A program made the position numbers and the translations under genes. Shown one piece after another: positions 11,101 through 23,100 of a DNA stretch of 64,000 nucleotides (the first letter of the stretch is position 1; the number at the start of each line of letters is the position of its first letter). The notes beneath the pieces were generated by a model. That model searched no databases. It was not told where the DNA came from and saw only the letters and a program-made list of their open reading frames with translations. Origin of the DNA: Macrocystis pyrifera (Eukaryota > Sar > Phaeophyceae > Laminariales > Laminariaceae); NCBI GenBank assembly GCA_031763025.1, contig JASSKH010000003.1, positions 19,066,977-19,130,976 on the forward strand, in the 5' to 3' direction.

Positions 11101-14100
11101 CTAGCGGCAGTAGTAGCACTATTAATAGCGGCAGTAGTAGTATTAATAGTAGAATCAGAAGCAGTGGCAGTAGCAGAAGTAGCAGCACTACCATCAATCG
11201 TACAGTAGCAGTAGCAGCAGCAGCAGTAGTAGCAGCAGAATCACTTACCGATGTAGTCGGAGCGGGCGTTGCGGTAGTCGATGTAGTACGCGTGCTCCCA
11301 CACCTATAAGATGATCATACATATCATGCAGTATCATCATATCGGGAGTCAAAAACGGGTGAGAAAAAAAAAACAACGGAGTGAGATACGGCGTTCCAGG
11401 ATTTGGTTTCAGAGCAAAGCAATACAGTAGAACGCGCAATTTTGTTTCACGGTACGCCATGGTCCAAACATGACACCGTCCATTTTTTTCTGCCGTCGGC
11501 CGATTATTCCCTCCAAAAGGTCGCAACCTCGAGCAAACCGCGAGCTTAAAATTAAATACGAGAACCGCGAGCTTGAAATTAAATACGCAGAGCGCGTGCT
11601 TTTACGAGCAAAACAGCGGGTGGGTGCTTAAACGAGCAGAGGGCATGCCTTTACGAGCAAAAAAGCGCGCGCTTGAGAAAGTAAAATACAAGCGCGTGTT
11701 GAAACGAGCAAAAGCGAACGCGTGCGCTTAAAGGTGTACCGAGGGCGTATTTGCCGCAGAACGCCAAGTACGTCGGCAAACGTAAAAGCTTTCATCGTTG
11801 AAAGCGTGGAACGAGCGAGATCAACCCGTTTATTTTTTCATCGTGAAGGTCCGTTTTAGGAACGAACGGGCACCGCAGTGGCGCCGCCGGTAGCTTTTGT
11901 ACCGGTAGTCGCGATCGTTGTATCGGGTAATTGGTACTTGGCACTGTATACATTCTGCCGGGTTTTTTTTTTTAGTGGTTTTTTGGGTATCTTCCTATTT
12001 ACAGGGCTCCAGCACCTTTGTGTGACCGCGGACTCCTTGATTTAAGAGTAAATGTGATATCAACAACAACAACAACAACATACTCACGTCGCAGACCAGA
12101 AGAGGGAAGCCCAGGTCCTCCGAAACAGGGTTGGTGGCGTCGTGAGTGTCGTACACCTAATACAACAAGTGCAGGTTAACAAAAATTCACGAGCGCCCAA
12201 ATGTATAAATTATACAAAAACAAGGGAGGGTTACAGCAAGGGCGAGGGAGAGAAGGAGGGACGGTGGTATCAAATTAGTGAGTCGAGAAAACACAATACT
12301 ACACTTTCAGAAAGGAGTATATACCACGTCATTGGGATTTTCCGTGTTAGGCTTTCCACAGCATGCAGGCAGTATAGCATGTTCAAACACGGGAGGGGGG
12401 GTGAAGTTTCGCCTCAACCGCCACCGACGGACTCGGATTGGTTGAAGTTGGGGGACGCAGGAGACGCGTGTTGAAGTGAGGAACTCTGTACCCCCTTCAA
12501 CTCTTGAGAAGTGACTTTTGAGCAAGCATGAAAGAGCAAAAGCCGATGGCCTAGGTAGTAGGTTCAGATCTTCGGCGAATAATTAAAAACATGCAACGTG
12601 TCATGTAGAACACCAAAGGTGTTCCGACGACACAATGGTTGGTTTTACAACCCTCTAGGGACTTGAGAGGGGGAAATCGACGATCAAAAGTGACGGTTAC
12701 AGCCATGGCCATGACTGACTGCGTCATCGGGGAGTACTACCGAGTGGTGGCCGAGACACAGTCAGTGCAAGGAGTCGTACGGTACTGGAGCAACATGTTC
12801 CTGCTCATACTACTGGGTGCTCATGCTACCACAATGGTTGATAGCACCACAGTTACCAACGATCGGTTCGGTCGATATCTTCAACACCCGAAGGACTAAC
12901 CATCGGTTCGGTCGATATCTTCAACACCCGAAGGACTTGAGTTAAGGAGCCACGGCAGACATGAAAGCATTAATGTTTTGGCCAAAATAAGGTACAGTAC
13001 CCTTTCGGTAGCCTGACGGTAGCAGGTGTCAGGAAAAAGAAATGGCGTCGCGTCAGGCGGCATGAATCTACTGCACCTCCAGCATTGAATTAACCCAATC
13101 TGGGACGGACAACGGGCAAGGGCCAGTCCAAAATTATTGTTCAGCGTAGGAAAACCCCCTCTTGATCATGGCGCTTCGCTAAAAAAAAACCGCTGTACAA
13201 CTGTACCCGTGCTATACGTAGGAAAACAATGCTTAGAATTAGTGTGGGGTTGCCTTAGCAGTCATGAGAGGGTTGGGTTCACTAACCCCTGTAAAATTGC
13301 ACCCGTGTTTTGCGGGCTAGCCATGCGCCCCCCGAACCGGAACTGCCAGCCTGTCTGCATGAACATAAACTGCCTTGAGCTTAACCCCGCCCGCATGCTT
13401 CGCCCTGGCATTGCAGGGATTGCGAGGGTCTATGTTCACACGGCTACGGCCATGTATGACGTGAGTACCCCCCCCCCCTCCCACCCCCGCGCGCACCGGG
13501 CATACTCCGCTTGCCCAACGAACATACCTGGTAATCCGTACTCGGACGTTTTATAACAGCACACTCTGTGTACTCAACGGACATAATCCACGAGCGAACG
13601 TCTCTGAAGCAGTTGCTGTGTGTTCAACCCAACGGACATAATATAATCCGCAAACGAACGCTTAAAAAATGACAGTATTACGGCGGGTGCATAGTAATAC
13701 ATAGTAATGCATAGTAATGCATAGAAATGCATAGAAATACATACTATTACGGGGAACCATAGTAAATAGGACCTACGGTACAGACAAACGCCTACATATT
13801 TCCCTATTCTTATTAACAATATTTGGTCCTATATACTATGGTCTCCCGCAATAGTATTATTTTCCATCCCATCCATCATCATTTCCCCTACGTTTCCAGC
13901 TCTCTCCCTTTCGTCACTCACCCCCCGGGTTTGTTCCATCCTATTTTACAAGAGACCCTAGTAAATAAGACTTACGGTACACACAAAAACCTATATATTT
14001 ACCTATTTTTACCAACAATATTTGGTCCTATTTACTACGGTCCCCCGTAGTAGCAATCATAACCCACGACGGACCCAAAAAAACATGTCTCCCCCTACTG

Positions 14101-17100
14101 CATGTTTACACACCATATCTATCATAGTGTAGTATTGATTACTGCAGGTGTTCCCACCTAATAGGGCGTTATCGTCTTATATGTGAAAGCGTTTACCGGG
14201 TATAACTTTCTTACCGTCACGGAGCCGTCGCGGTCCATGATGAGCCAAGCCCAGCCCGAACCGAAGTGCCCCGAAGCAGCAGATGTGAAGACCGTTTCGA
14301 ACGCCTCGTAGGTACCGAAAGCGTCCACGATCGCCTCCAACAGGTCTCCGGTGGGCATCCCGCCTCCGGTAGGAGAGAGGGAGTTCCAGTACAAGTTGTG
14401 GTTGTAAAACTGGAGATTGGCGGGGGGGGGGGGGGGGGTAAGGGGTAAGGGGTGAGGGGTGGCGTGGAGGTTGGGGTGAAGGTTGGGGGGGGGGGAGTCG
14501 AGACTTTGCTTTGCGTTTTAGGAAGCAAAACAAATCGAGTAGGTATAATATTAATACAGCGGTAGTTAATTTATCGACTACGTGGTACTCAACTCGTGTT
14601 GCAGGGCGTACGTCGGCAGCGTATGGCGCAAGGGCAGGCAGTGTGCCGAACTGTCATGGCAAGGGGAGGGGCAGAGGCTATCTATCTATCTATCGACGGC
14701 TACGAACGCAACCACTCAATCGGTCGAACTGGCAGCACTGGCCCACGAAAGCGTAACCAAGGTACCATATATTGTTTTGTACCGCCTGGAATATAAAAGT
14801 ACGTAAATCGTTTTGTTTTGAGGAATAGGTACCATTGGTTGTTTCCTCATTTTGAAGAGGCACGTTCTCTTCAACGTCAATTCCATTTTACAAAAACGCT
14901 CATGTAGGCGACAACCAATACTAATGACTGGGGTAGAGCAGCCTGCGGCAGTACATAAGCACTAAAAGTTTATGTTGCTGCCTAGCCTCGACCCCTGTTG
15001 CGAAACAAAGAATTACAACTTGCCTGCGCCGCGTTGTTAAAGGTGGTACCATCGGTCTTCCTCATGAACCACCACAAGCTCTTGCCTTCCAAGGAAGAGT
15101 CCTCTGCGATGATCGCGTTCAGGTTGTTCACATCTACGTATAGATAAGGATAGCGACAGCGACAACGGCAACAATAAATATGACGACACATAACAATAAC
15201 GTCAGTAAAGGTGCGGGAGAAAGTACGAAAAAAAACAAGCACAAGACGGGCAGGGTAGACCAGGAATGGCGTGGCGGGAGGGTGTAAATAAGAACAATCA
15301 ATGTCGTGAAGTTTGGTTAGGGCCGGCCCTCTCTGACACACGGGTAGCTTGCAATACCTCTACTGCACGCAGTGCCCGCAGTGCCTTGCCTGTCACACGG
15401 CCGGAAACACTCATTGATCCTTACAGTCAGCAGGAAAACACATCCAGCACTACGAATATAGGGTAAGCCTTTTCAGTCCTTCGAAACTATACCTAACCCT
15501 ACTGTGGTCACGACTCTTGTGGAGTACGAGTATTTATTGAGCGTGGATACAGCGAAACGCCTATTTCAATGATGGAGCGAGCGCCAAGACAAAAACGTGT
15601 GAATCAATCAAAACACGTGCATAAATAAACAAATTCAACGAACCAATCAATCAATCGGTCATGACGTGAATCAATGAATCAATCAACAAATCCACGAATG
15701 AAAAATGAAACGACCAATCAAACGCCCAACCAAGCGCACGCTGTGTGCATGGAGTGGAGAAGGAGAAAATAATTTATTAATACTATAATACTGACAATAA
15801 GTGCCACATGAATGTATACCTCTTACCAGGTTCGTTCTCCTTGATTCACACTACATATAGCAGTACAAGTCAGTATTATCGACAAGTTTCGTTCTCGTTC
15901 ATTGACTCACATGCTGCGTGGTGCTTTCCGTAGTGGAACGAGATCGTCTGCCAGATGAGGGGGGGAGCGGCGCGAGGGCGAGTAGAAAAGAACACAAGAG
16001 GCAGAACAGAATCAAGCAATGGAGAGGGAAGAACGCAGAAATCTCAGTACCTGGTACGTACTGAGTGGTTGTACATTTAAAATACCGGTACAGCAGTGTT
16101 TACACCTGGTAAGTACGTACGGCACTGCTGTCTGCTTCATGATCTTCATAATTATTTCATTTCTTCAGACAGAGTGTTGCATTGTGCAGAGTGCTGTGCG
16201 AATATCAGGAATATCAGAAGCGATCGATAACGACGATGAAGCTTAGCGACGTCATTTTGACTTGAAATGCACGCCAGCTGTAGCTACTAGATGCTGTAGC
16301 TATTAATAGTATTAGATATCGGTAGAGATGGATTGTATACGCTCAAGGGAATCTGAGATGGTCAATCATGCGCCTGGTATGGATAAACATACATATAGTA
16401 AAAGTGGCTGCCGATACAACGGTCGATCGATGGTGTGTGTTTGTGTGTTTGTTGCCTGTGGATGATTTGTGGTGGATAATACGTTCTGTCGGTTTGGTGT
16501 TGCATACACAGATTTGATAGCAAGGTACTCGTATTACGGGGACCATAGTAAATAGGACCTATGGCACACACGAAAACCCACATATTTACCTATTTTTGCT
16601 AACAACATCTGGTCCCATTGACTATGGCTCCCCGTGATAGCTCTGCGACGAAGACCGCGGGCGGCAAAAAAACATCTGGAGGGTCGGTCGGTCGATGAAA
16701 GCCCGGCTAGCTTTATTATGGTGAGCCTATTCGGGTCGTGTCCAAACCGCTGTGTGGCGGCGCGCAGTTAGCGGAGACCGTACCAATACACTACTAGGAC
16801 GACCCAATACGATCAGTATCATAACTAACGGGATGACACCTGATCACCCAAACAAAACGGGGACCATGATCGATGAAAGTACGTGTAGCTAGCTTAGCGG
16901 CCGCCACATCGCCGCCACAGCAGCCACTCTCGTGGGCGTCAACACAGGTCCGAGAGTCAAACGATAGAGGTTCACCCTCATTTTTCTGAGGTTCCTCACT
17001 TGACCTTAAGGAGCTCCATACCTCACCCGAAAACTGACTTCAGCAAAAATCAAATTGCATCCCGATGAAGAATCGCATGGCCCAAGTATACAAGCCTGGT

Positions 17101-20100
17101 ATGGCACTCCGACGATTTTGGGTTAAGGAGCCCCGTCATTCAGAAAGCTTTTGAGCGGAAACAAATTTGCTCGCACCTATATCGTAGAACTCGCCGTGGG
17201 AGAGTCAAACGATGAAGGCCCCTACTCCCTTCCCGTGGTCATGGTGAGAATGCCCGGCTTATTAGGTTAGCCACTGCATGAGGCACCGTGGCGGCATATA
17301 AAAGCTCAAATCAACAGACCTACACATTGTCGGATGACAAGCATAATAATAATGGACCTTATACCACTATTTAATAGAGTGCATCTCACTACCGCTGACT
17401 GTTGAGAACTTGGGCACCATAAGAACGACTGACAGGCCAAGCTTCACGAAGAAACGTGAGAAATTCGGATGAATGCATGGGCTGGCCGGATGTCGACGGG
17501 GAAAAATAACGGGTTTGATGTGAAGTGAAGGACACACGTCCAGTTTCTTAGGTGACCGGTCCTGTCGGCGGAAAACATGCGTTCGTACTGTATAGTAGTT
17601 CGTGATGTTTTTTTTAATTTATTTCGTGGTGTTTTGTATTAAGAAGTCTATTCGGGCGTTTGTGTTGACAGGAAAGCTCACCAGGTTGACAGTCCCGGCT
17701 TTTGGTGTGGACGACCGCCTGTATGCCAGAATAGGGATCGGTCGAGCCTTTCATAGCTACAGCAGTAGACAGAAAGGAAGAGGTGAAGCCCAACTTGAAC
17801 AGCCGGCGGCAGGTGTACCTACGCCTTTTAGCCATATGTAGGCAAGACAGAGCGTTGGCCAATCACAGGGGGGGGCAGCAAGGCTCTTCCAGAGCGCAAT
17901 ACGCCGTGTACTAAAACTGAATAAATAGGCATATAGTAGGTATATCTATTTTTGGCTTTAGCACTTCTTCTATGTATGTGCGTTTCAAGCGGCATGTTGG
18001 TTGACATGTTGACGTGATCATGTTGACATGCTGGACGTGGTCATGTTGATGCTGTTGACTGTCGACTCGTTCGTGCGGTTCAGGCGCGGGAGTTTACCGT
18101 ACCTGGTACTACAAGCACCCTGCAGCCAGGCATACTGACTGGTATGATATGATTTCGTGACCGGTGATCGATGCCTGGTACCTGCCACGGCAGTATACAT
18201 TTATATACACAAAAATAACAGTCGTATTAATATCGGCTTAGACCAACTATTATGGGAAATTTTTGAACGGGTCTCATAACTGACTTTTTTTGCCGAAAAC
18301 CCGCGATTTACTCAACGGGACTGTCAAAAACACCGGTAGACTCCTCAGGACGCTCCCCTTACAGTTTTCCTTGCTTAGTTTTCCGAGAGCTTTCTCGAGC
18401 ACTTTTCCGTTTCTCCAGAGTCGTCGTAGGACTGTTCGTCCATATTTCCAGTTATGAGGACATCGTGATTTTTTCATCAAAAATCCTCGAAGATCCACTA
18501 TTTCTGGCCCCAGTTCTGACCAACAGCCTTATTTCTAACCCTCCAGAGAAAAGTAATTGGCAGCTCCAAAATTCAAATTAGGACTCTAGAGAAACGGAAA
18601 ATTGTTCCTGAAAGCTCGCAAAAAACTACGGGAAGCGTTTTGAGGAGTCTATCTGTGTTCCTGGCTTTCCCGCCGAGTAAAACGCGTATGTTCGGCCTAA
18701 AACCCCAGTTCTGAGAGCTCAGAAATAATTTCCCATAATAGTTGGTCTTACACTCTATTAATAGTACCTGATATGACATGAAAACATGAGTCAGGGCAGA
18801 TCAGGGTGGCAAGTTCTTTTAGGGGACGGGACCGGCCGTCTGTGGTCTGTGACGCCACGTACTATTGATATATTATAAACATCAATACAGCACATAAAAA
18901 CAATCCACATATATATATAGATATACTTACTTAGATCTCAATCTCTGAGCGTGCTCGGTTGGTACATCCCTGGCCTCTCAAAGCTCCCACTTGGGAATCG
19001 CCTCCGTTTATTACTTGCCGGACCGTTCCAGCGAGTCTTTGTTTTCTCCATTTATTTCTCGTCATACTTTCAGTCCTTCTTTCCTTTTTTCTTCTTTCGT
19101 TTCGTGTGCGTACGTGTACTCCGAGCACGGTTGCGCGGGCGAACCCGGCACCGTCGCGGGTGTCAGCGGATGCTGGCGAGTAGAGGGGTAGTTGCAAGGA
19201 GCGCGGTCGCCGCTTTCGTGCCTAGGCGTCGCGTGTGCCTCGAGACACGAGGGATGCATCAATAGGCTCTGTCTGGCCTCCATTTGTGATTTTGAATAGA
19301 GTACGTACGAGTATTTAAGGGTCGTTCGGGATTGTAAGATAATACTCAAGCGGTGCTTATTTTTGCGACCGGGCTGAGAGTCACAAGAGGGAGGTACCCC
19401 GAATGAGCACCAACATTGTCGAGCTGGCGTCGAGGTCCACTGTGAGCACCGGGCTTCACACGAGGCGGGCGACGGGGCTCACTGCGGAAGAGAAGGAGGG
19501 AAGCTTGACCCGGACTGAATCGGTGGCGAGATGGTCGCGAGAGGGGCGGGCGGCGTACGAGGCTGAGAGAGAAGCTCTGCTGTAAGATTTTTTCTTTTTT
19601 TCATTTTTTTCTTTTTTTGACTGGTGTAAGGTGTTCCACTCAGGTAGTAAATTATTACACGAAAGGGGACGGGGATTTTATTTCTTTTAGAATTTTTCGG
19701 TTTCATTTTCATTGTTTTTGCTGTGTTGCTGTGCCGTTCTGTGTTTTATCTTTCGTACATACGACGAGTACACAGACACAGAGCATATCGAAAGAAGAAA
19801 ATAAGTACCCTACCTGGGGTATGTACGTATGTACGACGTGTGAGCGAGCGTAGCGGAAAACAGCCCGCGACGCGAAGCATATGTGGCGTCCGAGCTGTTT
19901 TCTCCTGAAGCATGGCGGCGGGACTCTTGGCATTGTCAAGTCGCCAGTTTGCAGCTAACTACAGGGGCCATAAAAAAAAAATCAAGCATGGACCTCTGTC
20001 CGCTTCGCATAATTTGATGTTTCCTTCCTGAGCGAGCGTAGCGGGCGGCGTAGGCCGCCCGCGGAGCGAAGCGCCTTGTATACTCGTACAAGATTCCCCT

Positions 20101-23100
20101 TCGGGATGTGGTTGACTTGAAATCTCGGGCGCGTCGCATGTTGAGTAGGGGGCAATACGAAACACGTGCGTTCCTCTAAATAGTGTATATGAGCGCATAC
20201 GCCGTTCGCTGCTGCTGTTGTTGTACTACTGCTGCTAGATTGTATTGTGGGCGGATGCTTTCGAAATTGATTTCAAGTGTGCTCGGGAGAAATCTGCTGC
20301 CGCCTGGATGAAATGGTGGTGCTGTGACGCCCAGACTGTATGCAACGTGGCTCGAGGTGGCAGCTAAAACGCCAGTTCCCAGATCAACGCATACACCAGG
20401 GTTCTACAGTATTTGACTTTTTCGTGGCATGCCGTGGCATTGCCAATGTACCACCCATGGCATACCCTACCATGGCATCTCCACGGCACCCCATGGCGTG
20501 GCACAGGATTCCATGGCAAGCCGTGGGGGGTGCCCGGCATACCATGGGTAGTACCACCATGGGAACCCCCGCGGCAACCGCCACGGCACTCCATGGCACT
20601 CCACGGCAACCTCACTGCATGTCATGGCAACCCTCACGGCACCCCAATATCCACGGCACCTACGTTAGGGCTAGGGCTAGGGCTAGGGTTAGGGTTAGGG
20701 TTAGGGTTCCATGGTATGCCGTGGAGGTCCGTGAGAGGTTCCGCGGTATGCCGTGGAAGATGCCGTGGAAGGTTTTGCCGCACAGGTGGTGCCACGGCAT
20801 GCCACGGCATTGATGTCGCGAAAAAGGACAACAATAACAATGTAGATGCCCAGGGTTCTACATTATTTTGACTTTTTCGTGGCATGCAGTAGCGATACAC
20901 CTGCAGTATTAATAGTAATAGTACAAATAGTAGTAATGGATCCACGGCAGTAATCCCGAAGCAACACCGAATGCACCGCCCTATGTGTGAGGCGTTTCCT
21001 TTTTTCTTGTCATCCTCGAAACTTAGGCTCATTATGACACATACACACAAAACCACCGTGACACGAAGAAACGAGCTCGAAGCGTGACTGCTGTTGCACG
21101 CGATGAGGGGCGAGGTGCGAGGTGGCCAGGTGGCCAGGGGGCGACGCTCGAGTGCGAGGTGACCAGGCGAGGTGCGAGCTGTTACACACAGCCGCCAACA
21201 TGCGAAAACCTGCTGTTGGTTGCCGTTCTCTTGCGTGGGTTTCCATGGACCTGCTTGGCTCTACGTAGCAGGTTGGAATGCCTCCCCGTGGATGCATGCC
21301 GGAATTCGCGAATTAGAAAGCCCAGAGCACGCGCCACGGATCTTGCCCGGGGCTCGCATTCGCGCCGTGGCATACAAGCGACCCCCCTGCTGCCGCAGCC
21401 GAGAGCGCGAGAGAAGACCGGCGGCCCGAAGAGAAACGTTTTGTGTTCCGCAAAAAAAAGTGCAGTTTGTACGTAGGCACATGTCGGCACGGTATAGCAA
21501 TATGTACCGAGTGTACGTACGATAATTTCTTCTGCAGGCGAAAAAAAAAAAAAGTATTTTTCCCCTTTATATGCTGGTTTTTACACTAGTATAAGTAATG
21601 TGCTCGCAGATAACGAAATTATGCCGGCTTTGTGCTAGTTTTCAAGACCCCCGCAAGAGTGAAAATATATACCTGGTACCAGCTATGAATATAAGCTCAT
21701 ATTGCATCATTGTCAGGGCACACTGCCGGCCTGCTGCTGGTGCGCGTGTGCCTCCAGGGTCCAGAATGCATGGGCACCAACGCGCGGCAGGTGCACCTTT
21801 TGAGTAATTTGCGGGGAAAATTAAACGATTTTTTCGTGGAGGTTTGCGAGGCGTCGCCCATTTATATATTTTTACCTCCTGTTTGTTGTTAATTTTCGTG
21901 ATTTTGTGAAGTTGTCTGTTTGTGCTCACCTATGCCCCCTTTTGCGGGATTTGCGCTTCCAAAAAATACGTACGTACCTATTAGTAGTTCATTTATGCTC
22001 GCGTTTATGCTCAATTGTGATCTTATGCTGAAATGCCCCAGAAAGCCCAATTATGTCAAAATCTATACTCGTACTGGAAGAAGAAATCAAAGCCTACGAC
22101 CACGTAAGAGATAGAAGTGTGTCAGTACAGCAAAAAAAATATATACATACCAGATATGCGTATGTACTGCATACTGTAATACAACCGGTGATACATCAAA
22201 TAAAGGCAGAGTCGCAAGCTTGCACGTCCGTAAACGGCGACTCTTCTTTGCGGGGGCTGTGGTGCGGCAACACGAGGGGCGATTGCCCAGTCGGTTGATG
22301 TTCGGGACGATCGCTGGTGGGGGGAGCCCGAAACCAGGCGGGCAGCCTAAGACTTGGCCTAGGGCAATTGCTGAGGACCTTAGAGTGTTCAAAGCCACAG
22401 AGGGATCAACGGAAGACTCCCCCTTAGTCTTTGGAGTTGGGACCGCACTGTGGCCCACTGCAGCAAAACAGACGGGAAAGTGGTACCGGGGAATCCTCGA
22501 AGCAGCTGAACAGTTCATGGGCAGGTGGCACGAGGCTGAGGCAAAGCTGAGTAGACAGCGCCGTGCATCCGCTGCAGGTAGTGTTAGAGGTAATGGGGGG
22601 AGGGGTAACAGCAGGAGGGGTAGAGGGAACACCGTACAAGTGTATAGGGGCAGGGGGGGGGAACAGGAGGAGTAGAAGGGAAACCGCGGTAGAAGAGAGT
22701 AGCAGAGAGACCGCAGATAGGGTAGCAAGGTACCAGGCCGACTAATAGGTTGGACGTTTCTTTGCTACTCGTACCGCCAACTGCTGCGGCCGTTCGGTAT
22801 GCATTTTGATTTGTTTCCCTTCTTATCCTTATGAAAGAAGTACTACATAGTGGGTGGGTGGCGAGCGTATTTTGGCCCACTCACTATTGCTCTTTTTACT
22901 TAGTTAAGTGTTCACCGGGATGCATAGTCCCCTTTTTCCTTCTCGTATCTTTCCCCTTGCACGTCCCTTTTGGCTCATGCTTGGGGTAAGTATGTATGTG
23001 TCTGAGCTTTGGCTTCCCATTTTATTTATTTATTTGGGATTCTTCTCCTTTTCTTTTTCTTTTTCTTGTTCTTTTTCGGTTTGGTTTTTTCGTTGCTTCT

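Noticed and set aside
20340..20871. Two ORFs of 152-157 codons rich in His, Trp, Gly and Pro
   Set aside because: They come from ccatgg/ccacgg repeats, which stay open in several frames.
22087..22728. 213-codon minus-strand ORF
   Set aside because: It is the antisense of the LINE fragment; low-complexity Leu/Pro stretches and no motif.
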